The notes under the pieces: generated by a model
Told to the model about the DNA's origin: nothing
Databases searched by the model: none
What the model saw: only the letters and a program-made list of their open reading frames with translations
Source: CAIKMD01 sp035552195
GTDB lineage: Bacteria; Pseudomonadota; Alphaproteobacteria; ATCC43930; CGMCC-115725
NCBI GenBank assembly: GCA_035552195.1
Contig: DASZLU010000084.1
Location: 109,733 to 173,732 of the forward strand
Reading direction: 5' to 3'
Length of the DNA: 64,000 nt
Made by a program: the position numbers and the translations under genes
Shown here: positions 50,519-57,938 of the stretch, piece by piece
How the letters are laid out: each line of letters begins with the position of its first letter
Position numbering within the stretch: the first letter of the stretch is position 1

Positions 50519-51004
50519 ATGTCAAGCAGCGACGAACTTTCCTGGGAGGCGACGCGTCATATTCGCGAGACCTGTCTCTGCGTTCGCGTGCAGCGCGCCG
50601 CGCGAGCGATCGCGCGGCATTTCGACGACGCGCTGCGTCCTGTCGGCCTGACGCACGGACAATATTCGCTGCTCGCCGCGCTCAATCAGGACGAGCCGCC
50701 GATCATGAGCGAGACCGCTGCCGCGCTGGCGATGGATCGCACGACGTTGACGGCGAACCTCAAGCCGCTCGAACGCGATGGCATCGTAAGGATCATGGTC
50801 GACCGGCAGGATAAGCGCAGCCGCCGCCTCGTCATCACGGCGAAAGGCCGGGCAAAGCTGAAAGTCGCTTTCCCGATATGGAAAGCGGCGCATGCCGTCA
50901 TCGATAATGCTGTCGGTGTAACACGCATCGATCGGCTGCGCGCCGATCTGCGGGCGATTTCTCAAATGGAAAATCCGGCGACGGCCCAAGCCGCCGCCGA
51001 GTAA
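50519..51004 (+). CDS. MarR-family transcriptional regulator
   Basis: A 161-residue winged-helix regulator. The DNA-binding part is PIMSETAAALAMDRTTLTAN, the wing is VDRQDKRSRRLVIT, and helices at both ends make the dimer. MarR proteins usually repress a divergent operon and release DNA on binding a phenolic or other small effector. ATG 50519 coincides with the predicted transcription start; the in-frame ATG at 50513 would lie upstream of it. The operator overlaps its own promoter, so it should be autorepressed and probably controls the divergent serine hydrolase operon. Confidence 0.9.
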   Translation: MSSSDELSWEATRHIRETCLCVRVQRAARAIARHFDDALRPVGLTHGQYSLLAALNQDEPPIMSETAAALAMDRTTLTANLKPLERDGIVRIMVDRQDKRSRRLVITAKGRAKLKVAFPIWKAAHAVIDNAVGVTRIDRLRADLRAISQMENPATAQAAAE

Positions 51005-51014
51005 TCGCTGCGGC

Positions 51015-51773
51015 TTAGTGACCGCCGCCGCCCTTGCGAATCTCGCTCGAAGTGTTGATCAGCGAATGGAGATTGCGCGCGTAATCGACGGCGCCCGGCG
51101 TCGGCATGTCGTACGCGACCTTGGTGAATTCCTTCGTGCCCTGCACTGCGATCGACGGGGCTTTGAGGACCGAGGCGACGAAGGCATCGACCGCGCTATC
51201 GAGCTTGGCGGCCGGGAACACGTCGCTGACGATGCCGTAGCTCAGTGCCCGCTCGGCGCTGACGACATTCGTCGACCAGACGAGGTAGCTGAGCGCCTTG
51301 CGCGGCACGCGATCGATGAAGGACGACATCACCATGCCGGGCATAATGTTGTGGCCCATCTCCGGCACCTGGAAGGTGGCGGCGTCGCTGGCGAGCGTCA
51401 CGTCGCACGCCGCGGCAATGGCGCAGCCGAAGCCGAGCGCCTGGCCCTGGACCACCGCAACCACCGGAATCGAGACCGTCCGCATGATGCCGTAGGCATC
51501 GAACACGATGTCGCTTTCGTTGCGGCGGGCAAAAGCCTCGGGCAGTGGCGGCGGCGCACTGCCGGCGGGGCGCTGGCCCATGCCGGCGCGGCCGATGCAG
51601 AAATCCTTGCCGGCGCCGCGCACGACGACGATGCGCGAGGTTTTCGGCGCTTCGCGGATGATGCCGGTGAACTCAACCACCATCGCATCGGTCATGCCGT
51701 TGCCGTTATCCGGCCGGTTGATGGTGATGTTGAGGACTTGCCCGTCCTGCTTGGTGAGGATTTCGTTGCTCAT
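51015..51773 (-). CDS. Enoyl-CoA hydratase/isomerase-family protein
   Basis: A 252-residue crotonase-fold protein. The oxyanion-hole segments are RVVVRGAGKDFCIGR-like RIVVVRGAGKDFCIGRA and QGQALGFGCAIAAACDVTL; the trimerisation end carries DMPTPGAVDYA. The usual catalytic Glu pair of hydratases is not clear, so an isomerase, hydrolase or other crotonase activity is possible. It converges with marR and is followed upstream by a repeat pair. It may share a transcript with the UbiD gene at 53452. Confidence 0.85.
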   Translation of the reverse strand: MSNEILTKQDGQVLNITINRPDNGNGMTDAMVVEFTGIIREAPKTSRIVVVRGAGKDFCIGRAGMGQRPAGSAPPPLPEAFARRNESDIVFDAYGIMRTVSIPVVAVVQGQALGFGCAIAAACDVTLASDAATFQVPEMGHNIMPGMVMSSFIDRVPRKALSYLVWSTNVVSAERALSYGIVSDVFPAAKLDSAVDAFVASVLKAPSIAVQGTKEFTKVAYDMPTPGAVDYARNLHSLINTSSEIRKGGGGH

Positions 51774-51810
51774 ACTGCCTCCTGGTGAAGTGTTATTGCT
51801 GTTTCAATTC

Positions 51811-51889
51811 CGTCATTGCGAGGAGCGAAGCGACGAAGCAATGCAGTCCGGTTCAACGACTGGATTGCTTCGCTACGCTCGCAATGACG
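51811..51889. repeat. Inverted-repeat pair, CGTCATTGCGAG type
   Basis: The left arm 51811-51848 (CGTCATTGCGAGGAGCGAAG, then CGAAGCAAT) and right arm 51858-51889 (GATTGCTTCGCTACGCTCGC, then AATGACG) are inverted copies with a 9-nt spacer. This family is widespread in Bradyrhizobium and related genomes. It separates the UbiD and enoyl-CoA hydratase genes. Confidence 0.85.
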
Positions 51890-51895
51890 AAGCCC

Positions 51896-53452
51896 TTAGT
51901 TCTTCTGCTCTTTGCCTTTCAGCGCCCACTGGCCTTCTTTGAGGCGGGTGAGCGTGCCGTTCTCGCGCAGCGTGTCGAGCGAGAGCGCGACCTCGCGGCC
52001 GTCTTTGCTGCCGACCGCTTCCATCAGCTCCGAGAAGAACATCGGGCCGCTTTCCAGCGCCTGCTGCACGGTCTGATAGCGCGCCGGCGCGTTGCTGGCA
52101 TGGAAGCCCCAGGCGCGGCGGAATTCGAAATCCTCGCGCTGCTCCGGCAGCATGGTGCAATCGTAGCCGATCTTCGAGACGGTGCCGTTCTTCAGCATGA
52201 CGGGGTCGGTGTAATAGCCCGGCATGCCGCCTTGGATCACGACATCGCGCGCCGGATCCATGCGCGTCGACATCGCCCATTCGACTTCGTCGTTGTCGAA
52301 GATGTTCACGTCGTCGTCGAAGACCGCGATGTTGCGGATGCCCGAGATCGCGAAGATCGTCGAGATCGCGGCGCGCGCCTGACCCGGCGTCGGGCTCTTC
52401 AGCGCGAGACGCAGATGCACGCGGCCGCCCGCTGCCACCACCGCATTCATCGCCACCGGCGCGATGCGCGCCTCGCGCAGCAGGCGATAGACCTGCGCCT
52501 CGGCATGAACGGCCGCGAGGTTCGATGAATCCGCCCGGCCGAGCGCACGGCCCGAATGCAGCACCGTCTGATAAATTATGTCCTTGCGCTGCGTGATTGC
52601 GGTGACGTGGAACACCGGATCGATATGCACGGGGCCGTAGAAGCCCCAGAACTCGCCGTAGGGACCTTCGTTCTCGGTATAGCCATGCTCGTGCAGATAA
52701 CCTTCGATCACCAACTCGGCGTCGGCCGGCACGAGAATATCGTTGGTGAGGCTTTTCACCATCGGCACCGCTTCGCCGCGCAGCGTGCCCAGCGCGGCGA
52801 ACTCGTCGGCCGGAAAGCGGCCGCTGGCGGCGAGGAAATCGAGCGGATGCGAGCCGATGACGAAGCTGATCGGCAGCTGTTGCTTGCGCTCGACACAGGC
52901 CTTGTAGCAAGCACGAAGATCGGAGGGCGCCGTCAGATTGGTGCGCATCGTGTTCTTCGAGCGCAGCATGAGGCGGCGGCAGCCGACATTGCGCTTGCCT
53001 GTCGCGGGATCGACCGAGAAGTCGATAGCCGACGAGATATAGGTGCCGCCGTCATATTGATGCTGCGGATGAAAGGGCAGCGTCGTCAGGTCGATCTGAT
53101 CGCCGGTACGCACGATCTCATGCACCGGCGCATCGGCGGATTTCACCTCGACGATCGGCTGCGGTTTGGCGACACGGCGGTTGAATTCGGCGGCGATCTC
53201 GCCCTCGCCGACACCGAAAGCGGCGGCAACGCGCTTGCGGCTGCCCGAGACGGCGGCGATTACCTCGTATTGCTCGGCACCGGCCTTCTTGAAGAGCACG
53301 GCCTTCGGCGTCTTCTCGACGACCGCGCTCATATCGGCGAGCGCGACCGGCTCTTCATGAACCTCGACCTCGCCGATCTCGACCAGTTTTTTGACGAAGG
53401 GCCGCAGGCGGAATTTCTCGAAATCCACGCCGCGCCCGCTGCTGCCGTCCAT
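51896..53452 (-). CDS. UbiD-family decarboxylase
   Basis: A 518-residue UbiD/phenolic-acid decarboxylase protein, needing prenylated FMN made by UbiX (no ubiX in the window). Recognisable are the prFMN-site region CRRLMLRSKNTMRTNL, ISFVIGSHPLDFLAA, NEGPYGEFWGFYGPV with its Glu residues and the HVTAITQRKDIIYQTVL segment. The extra C-terminal 80 residues include a helix-turn-like end (SLDTLRENGTLTRLKEGQW). It diverges from the TPP enzyme at 53630, suggesting a joint pathway in which an aromatic or unsaturated acid is (de)carboxylated. Confidence 0.88.
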   Translation of the reverse strand: MDGSSGRGVDFEKFRLRPFVKKLVEIGEVEVHEEPVALADMSAVVEKTPKAVLFKKAGAEQYEVIAAVSGSRKRVAAAFGVGEGEIAAEFNRRVAKPQPIVEVKSADAPVHEIVRTGDQIDLTTLPFHPQHQYDGGTYISSAIDFSVDPATGKRNVGCRRLMLRSKNTMRTNLTAPSDLRACYKACVERKQQLPISFVIGSHPLDFLAASGRFPADEFAALGTLRGEAVPMVKSLTNDILVPADAELVIEGYLHEHGYTENEGPYGEFWGFYGPVHIDPVFHVTAITQRKDIIYQTVLHSGRALGRADSSNLAAVHAEAQVYRLLREARIAPVAMNAVVAAGGRVHLRLALKSPTPGQARAAISTIFAISGIRNIAVFDDDVNIFDNDEVEWAMSTRMDPARDVVIQGGMPGYYTDPVMLKNGTVSKIGYDCTMLPEQREDFEFRRAWGFHASNAPARYQTVQQALESGPMFFSELMEAVGSKDGREVALSLDTLRENGTLTRLKEGQWALKGKEQKN

Positions 53453-53629
53453 CCGTAATTCCTCCCAGTTTCTGGCGCGGACTTTAGCCGATGGGACATA
53501 GGTCGGCTACGCCAACCAATGAGGCATATCCGCGCGGAAATTGGGGAGTCCCTATTGTTCCCATCGCACGAACGCCGAATAATGCCGCCGGTGGGCGAAA
53601 GCGCTCGAGAACGAACGGGAGGGGCTAAA

Positions 53630-55330
53630 GTGGCGACCAATCACGACGGCGGCGAAGCGATTCTGGAGGCATTCCGCAGCCTCGGCGTCGAGCACATCAT
53701 GTCCTCGCCGGGATCGGAATGGTCCCCGGTATGGGAAGCGCTGGCGCGGCAAAAGACCAGCAATCGCCCGGGCCCCGACTTCATCGAATGCTGGCACGAG
53801 ACGCTCGCCGTCAACATGGCCATGGGTTACACGCAATACAGCGGCAAGATGCAGGCCGTGCTGCTGCATGCCGGCGTCGGCTTGATGCAGGGCGAGATCG
53901 GCATCCACACCGCGCGCAATTTCGAAGTGCCGATGGTCGTGATGTCGGGCGAGTCCGTCACCTACGGCGAAGATCCGAGCGTCGAGCCGGGCGCGCAATG
54001 GTACGGCAGCCTCGGCATCGTCGGCGGCCCGCAGCGCATCGTCGAGCCGGTGACCAAATGGGCGACGCAAGCCGGTTCGGTGCATACGCTCTATGAGCAG
54101 ACGGTGCGCGCCGGCGAGATGGCGCAGCACATCCCGCAAGCGCCGACCTATATGAACGTGCCGCTCGAGCACATGCTGAGTGCATGGACGCCGCCGGCCA
54201 ATCTGCGCACCGTGCCGCCGGTGCCGAAGCTGCAGCCGATGGATGCCGACGTGCAGGCCGTCGCCGACATGATCCTTAAGGCGAAGAACCCGGTGGTGGT
54301 GACGGATTCGGTCGGTCGCGAGCCCGAGGCGTTCCGCGCGCTCGTCGCGCTCTGCGATCTGATGGCGATCCCGGTCGGCGAAGGTCGTGTCACCGCCTAT
54401 GGCAATTTCCCCAAGGACCATCCGCTGTATCTCGGCATGCAAGGGCCGAAGATCGCCAAGGAAAGCGATTGCGTGCTGCTGGTGAAGTCGCGCGCGCCTT
54501 GGTATCCGCCGAGCGACCGTCCGGCGAACGCCACCGTGATCGCGATCTCGGAGAATCCGCTGAAGGGCCAATTCCCCTATCAGAATCTCCAGGCCGATCA
54601 CTATCTCGAAGGCGATGTCGCGACGACGCTGAAAGCCCTCACCGCCGCGCTGAAGGCCAAAGGTGCCGAGCCGTCGAAATACGCCGAGCGTCATGCGCGC
54701 GCCAAGGCCGAGCACGACAAGTGGCACACCAAGCTGCGCGACGCCGAGCAGAAGGCCAAGGACAAGGACGGCGCGATCGATCCGCTGTGGCTGGCCGGCG
54801 CCATCCGCGAAGTGATGCCGAAGGACACGATCTATCTCGAAGAGACGATCATGCATTCCGGCATGCTGAAAGAGCATCTGCCCTGGAACGAGCCGCAATG
54901 CTTCTACACGGTCGGCGGCGGGCTCGGGCAAGGCACCGGCATCGCCCTCGGCGTGAAGATGGCGGCAGGCAAGCGCCCGGTCGTGCTCTTCATCGGCGAC
55001 GGCGCCTTCCTTTACAACCCAATCACCCAGGCGCTCGGCGCATCGCGGCAGCACAACCTGCCGATCCTCATCATCGTCTGCAACAATCTCAAATACTCGG
55101 CGATGCAGCGCAACCACGCGGAATACTATCCGAAGGGCGCGGCGGTGCAGCACGACGTGTGGCACGGCGTGCACATCGACGGCCCGGAATATTCCGAACT
55201 CGGCAAGCCCTTCGGCTTTCACGGGGCACGCGTCGAGAAATCGAGCGAACTCGCCGCCGCCCTCAAAGCCGGCCTCGCCTCGATCCAAAGCGGCACCACC
55301 TCCATCCTCAACGTCTGCCTGAGCCGGTAA
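53630..55330 (+). CDS. Thiamine-diphosphate-requiring enzyme, acetolactate synthase-like
   Basis: A TPP enzyme of 566 residues with the three-domain plan of acetolactate synthase/oxalyl-CoA decarboxylase types. The activating Glu is in IECWHETLAVNMAM; the Mg/TPP motif is IGDGAFLYNP...NNLKYSAM. The likely start is GTG 53630, with GGGAGGGG upstream; an ATG at 53582 is in frame but has no ribosome site. It diverges from UbiD, and 71 nt after its stop begins the DUF559 cassette. A joint role with UbiD and the dehydrogenase at 55818 is plausible. Confidence 0.86.
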   Translation: MATNHDGGEAILEAFRSLGVEHIMSSPGSEWSPVWEALARQKTSNRPGPDFIECWHETLAVNMAMGYTQYSGKMQAVLLHAGVGLMQGEIGIHTARNFEVPMVVMSGESVTYGEDPSVEPGAQWYGSLGIVGGPQRIVEPVTKWATQAGSVHTLYEQTVRAGEMAQHIPQAPTYMNVPLEHMLSAWTPPANLRTVPPVPKLQPMDADVQAVADMILKAKNPVVVTDSVGREPEAFRALVALCDLMAIPVGEGRVTAYGNFPKDHPLYLGMQGPKIAKESDCVLLVKSRAPWYPPSDRPANATVIAISENPLKGQFPYQNLQADHYLEGDVATTLKALTAALKAKGAEPSKYAERHARAKAEHDKWHTKLRDAEQKAKDKDGAIDPLWLAGAIREVMPKDTIYLEETIMHSGMLKEHLPWNEPQCFYTVGGGLGQGTGIALGVKMAAGKRPVVLFIGDGAFLYNPITQALGASRQHNLPILIIVCNNLKYSAMQRNHAEYYPKGAAVQHDVWHGVHIDGPEYSELGKPFGFHGARVEKSSELAAALKAGLASIQSGTTSILNVCLSR

Positions 55331-55356
55331 CGTACGTCGATATCTCACCCAGAATT

Positions 55357-55401
55357 CCCTCTCCGCCCCCGCGGGGCGGAGAGGGTAGGGTGAGGTGGGG
55401 G
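55357..55401. repeat. Left terminal inverted repeat of the DUF559 cassette
   Basis: 45 bp: a perfect 13-bp hairpin (CCCTCTCCGCCCC with GGGGCGGAGAGGG, loop CGC) at 55357-55385, then tail TAGGGTGAGGTGGGGG, which ends at the base before the DUF559 ATG. The tail's AGGTGGGGG serves as the gene's ribosome site. It is inverted and 41/45 identical to 55747-55791. Confidence 0.88.
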
Positions 55402-55821
55402 ATGCCGCTCCACAAACTCCGCCGCCGGAGTATCATCGCAAGAAAACTCCGCGCCGACTCAACCGACGCCGAACGCATCCTCTGGCGCGCTCTCCGCGAG
55501 CGCCTCCCCGATTACAAATTCCGCCGCCAACACCCGATCGGCAACCGCATCGCCGACTTCGCCTGTCCGGAGAAGAAGCTCGTCATCGAACTCGACGGCA
55601 GCCAACATGCGGATGAGACGAGTGCGGATGAGAAGCGTACCGCCGAACTCGCGGCCCACGGCTATCGCGTGATCCGATTTTGGAATAATGAAGTGATGAG
55701 AAATCTCACCGACGTGCTCGAGTCGATTTACCGCGAGCTGGAAGCGCCCCCGCCTCACCCTACCCTCTCCGCCCCGGCGGGGCGGAAAGGGAATAAGACC
55801 TCAGAAGGAGTCCGTTCATGA
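55402..55821 (+). CDS. DUF559 nuclease-like protein in a repeat-flanked cassette
   Basis: A 139-residue DUF559 protein of the Vsr/restriction-endonuclease-like fold. The motif region is ADFACPEKKLVIELDGSQH: Asp52 and Glu63-x-Asp65 resemble a PD-(D/E)xK centre, followed by EKRTAELAAHGYRVIRFWNN. The basic N-terminus (KLRRRSIIARKLRA) should bind nucleic acid. The ATG follows the left repeat directly. Residues 116-130 are encoded by the right repeat, and the frame runs on to the ATGA of the next gene, so the C-terminus looks accidental. Biological role unknown; such genes occur singly in many genomes. Confidence 0.83.
   Translation: MPLHKLRRRSIIARKLRADSTDAERILWRALRERLPDYKFRRQHPIGNRIADFACPEKKLVIELDGSQHADETSADEKRTAELAAHGYRVIRFWNNEVMRNLTDVLESIYRELEAPPPHPTLSAPAGRKGNKTSEGVRS
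55747..55791. repeat. Right terminal inverted repeat of the DUF559 cassette
   Basis: 45 bp, inverted relative to 55357-55401: tail CCCCCGCCTCACCCTA, then hairpin CCCTCTCCGCCCC/GGGGCGGAAAGGG with one stem mismatch. It lies inside the 3' end of the DUF559 reading frame. The two repeats face each other with tails inwards around the gene. Confidence 0.88.
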
Positions 55822-56786
55822 AAGCCGTCGTCTGCAAATCCGACAATAGCGGTCCGGAACTCGTCGAGCGGCCGGTGCCGGTGCCGGGACATGGCGAGGT
55901 GTTGATCAAGATCGCGGCGGCCGGGATCAATGGCGCCGATCTCAGTCAAGCCAAAGGCCGTTATCCCGTACCGGCCGGCGCGACCGATATCCTCGGCTTG
56001 GAAGCCTCGGGCGAGATCACCGCGCTTGGCGCCGGCGTTTCGCAATGGAAGATCGGCGACAAAGTCTGCGCGCTGCTCGTCGGCGGCGGCTATGCCGAAT
56101 ACGTCGCGGTGCCGGCGGTGCAATGCCTGCCCGTGCCGAAAGGATTGAGCGTCGTCGAGGCGGCTTCGTTGCCCGAATGCGTCATCACGGTTTGGCTTAA
56201 TGTTTTCGATTTGGGCGGCCTCAAGCCCGGAGACCGGCTGCTCGTCCATGGCGGCTCTTCCGGCATCGGCACCACGGCGATCCAGATCGCCAGCGCGCTC
56301 GGCTCGAGTGTCGCCATCACCGCCGGCAACGCCGATAAATGCCAACGCTGCACCGCGCTCGGCGCGATCCTCGCCATCGATTATAATAACCAGGATTACG
56401 TCGAGGCCATCGAGGGCGCTTTCGGCAAGCGCAGCATCGATGTGTCGCTCAACATGGTCGGCGGCGATTACGTGATGCGCGACATCCGCCTGCTCGCGCA
56501 AGGCGGCCGCCTGGTGATGATCGCCGCGCGCAAAGGCAGCAAGATCGAATTCGACTATACCGCGCTGACCGAGAAAGACGGCCGCATGACCGGCTCGCGC
56601 CTGCGTCCGCGTCCGATCCCCGAGAAAGGCCGCCTCGCCGCCGCCGTGCGCAAAGCAGTGTGGCCGCTGATCGAGAGCGGCAAGTTCAAGCCGATCATCG
56701 AGAAGACCTACCCGCTATCTCAGATCGAGGCCGCGCATGCTCACATGGCGGGCTCGCATATCGGGAAGATATTGCTGACCTTGTAG
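55818..56786 (+). CDS. MDR-family NAD(P)H-quinone oxidoreductase-like protein
   Basis: A 322-residue medium-chain reductase without the catalytic-zinc cysteines. It has a GroES-like domain (AAAGINGADLSQAKGRYPVP) and the Rossmann loop HGGSSGIGTTAIQIAS; the C-terminus is HAHMAGSHIGKILLTL. This is the TP53I3/QOR-like branch, which reduces quinones with NADPH. AGAAGGAG before the ATG is a strong ribosome site. It was probably co-transcribed with the TPP gene before the DUF559 cassette came between them (inference). It converges with the binding-protein genes. Confidence 0.87.
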   Translation: MKAVVCKSDNSGPELVERPVPVPGHGEVLIKIAAAGINGADLSQAKGRYPVPAGATDILGLEASGEITALGAGVSQWKIGDKVCALLVGGGYAEYVAVPAVQCLPVPKGLSVVEAASLPECVITVWLNVFDLGGLKPGDRLLVHGGSSGIGTTAIQIASALGSSVAITAGNADKCQRCTALGAILAIDYNNQDYVEAIEGAFGKRSIDVSLNMVGGDYVMRDIRLLAQGGRLVMIAARKGSKIEFDYTALTEKDGRMTGSRLRPRPIPEKGRLAAAVRKAVWPLIESGKFKPIIEKTYPLSQIEAAHAHMAGSHIGKILLTL

Positions 56787-56833
56787 CTTTACGCGCTTTC
56801 GATTCAGCGTCATGGCGGTGAGAGCGCTCGCCT

Positions 56834-57853
56834 CTACTCTTCCTTCAGCTTGCCGAGGCGCTTCGACGCCTCGTCGACAATCGAGAGATCGGCGTATTTC
56901 GACACGTCGATATCGTTTTTGAGAAAACCGAGCGTCTTTTCCATCTTGAGATCGTCGGCCACGGTCTTGAGATCGGGGTTGCCGTTGGGGCTGCGATAGA
57001 AATCGCCTTTGGTGAAAACCCAGTTGAGCGATTCGATCGGCTGCTTGGTGATCTTGGCGGCGATCTGCTGCGCCTCGGCGTGGTTGGCGGGATCGAAATA
57101 CCAGCGCTGCATCCTGAGCACGTCTTCCATCAGATCGACCAGCGCGGCGCGGTGCTCGGCGATGTAAGGCGCGCGCGCCGCCCACATCAGCAGCTCGGAC
57201 GGTCCTGTCTCGGCCCCTTGCTCGAAAAGCGTGCGGCCGATCTTCACCAGCTCGGGATCGTACATGAAGGGCAGCACCGCCGAGATGAGATCGACTTTAT
57301 GCTCGCCGAGCGCCGATTTCATGTTCGGGAAATTGATCTCGACATCGGTGTAATCGGTCTTCGCCTCCAAGTGATGCTGCAACAATACCCAGCGCAGCGC
57401 GATGTCGAGCCCGGTGCCGATGCCGTTGGTCGCGACCACCTTGCCTTTGAGATCGTCGATCGTCTTGATCGGGCTGTCCTTCAGCACCGTGAAGCGCGTC
57501 GTCGACCAGCCGGGCCTTCCGTCCTCGAGCTCGTCGGCGATGAGACGCACGTCTTCCATATGCGCGTTCTCGACCGCGGCGCCGAGCGTCGAATAGCCGA
57601 GCTGCGCGATGTCGAGATCGCCCGAAGCAAGCGCCTGCAGTTGCGCCGGCGTCGACGAGAAATGCATCGGCTCGAGCGTGTAGCTCTGATTGAGATGATG
57701 CAGCAGCTCGGGCTTTTCGAGGAGATAGCCGGCGCGCGAGGCCGGCATCGCGATCCAGCCGATGCGGAATTTCACCGGATCCGCCTGCGCCGGGGCCCAC
57801 GCCGCAAGCAACGCGACACCAAGCATCGCCATCATCCCGAGCGGTTTCCGCAT
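56834..57853 (-). CDS. ABC-type substrate-binding protein, NMT1/TauA-like (second of a tandem pair)
   Basis: A 339-residue periplasmic receptor. The signal peptide (MRKPLGMMAMLGVALLAAW) is cleaved near AQA, then DPVKFRIGWIAMPASRAGYL. Family features are LQALASGDLDIAQLGYST and DLKGKVVATNGIGTG. It is close to the upstream copy at 57939 over its whole length. ATG 57853 has GGGGAAAAG before it; the longer open frame upstream is not convincing. No permease or ATPase gene is adjacent, so the transporter partners must lie elsewhere. Sulfonates, taurine or aromatic acids are typical ligands. Confidence 0.85.
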   Translation of the reverse strand: MRKPLGMMAMLGVALLAAWAPAQADPVKFRIGWIAMPASRAGYLLEKPELLHHLNQSYTLEPMHFSSTPAQLQALASGDLDIAQLGYSTLGAAVENAHMEDVRLIADELEDGRPGWSTTRFTVLKDSPIKTIDDLKGKVVATNGIGTGLDIALRWVLLQHHLEAKTDYTDVEINFPNMKSALGEHKVDLISAVLPFMYDPELVKIGRTLFEQGAETGPSELLMWAARAPYIAEHRAALVDLMEDVLRMQRWYFDPANHAEAQQIAAKITKQPIESLNWVFTKGDFYRSPNGNPDLKTVADDLKMEKTLGFLKNDIDVSKYADLSIVDEASKRLGKLKEE

Positions 57854-57938
57854 GGTCTTTTCCCCGTTCCCAATCGCACCGCTTTGGCGCGGCGTCGCCG
57901 CCATGATCGACGACGGCCCCGCGCCGCGCAAGCGACCC

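Noticed and set aside
53552..55348. A 598-codon minus-strand open frame opposite the TPP enzyme
   Set aside because: Antisense shadow; the plus strand has intact TPP motifs and a good ribosome site at 53630.
55402..55821. A Vsr mismatch endonuclease or restriction-system gene
   Set aside because: The motif pattern is DUF559 rather than Vsr, and no DNA methyltransferase is adjacent.
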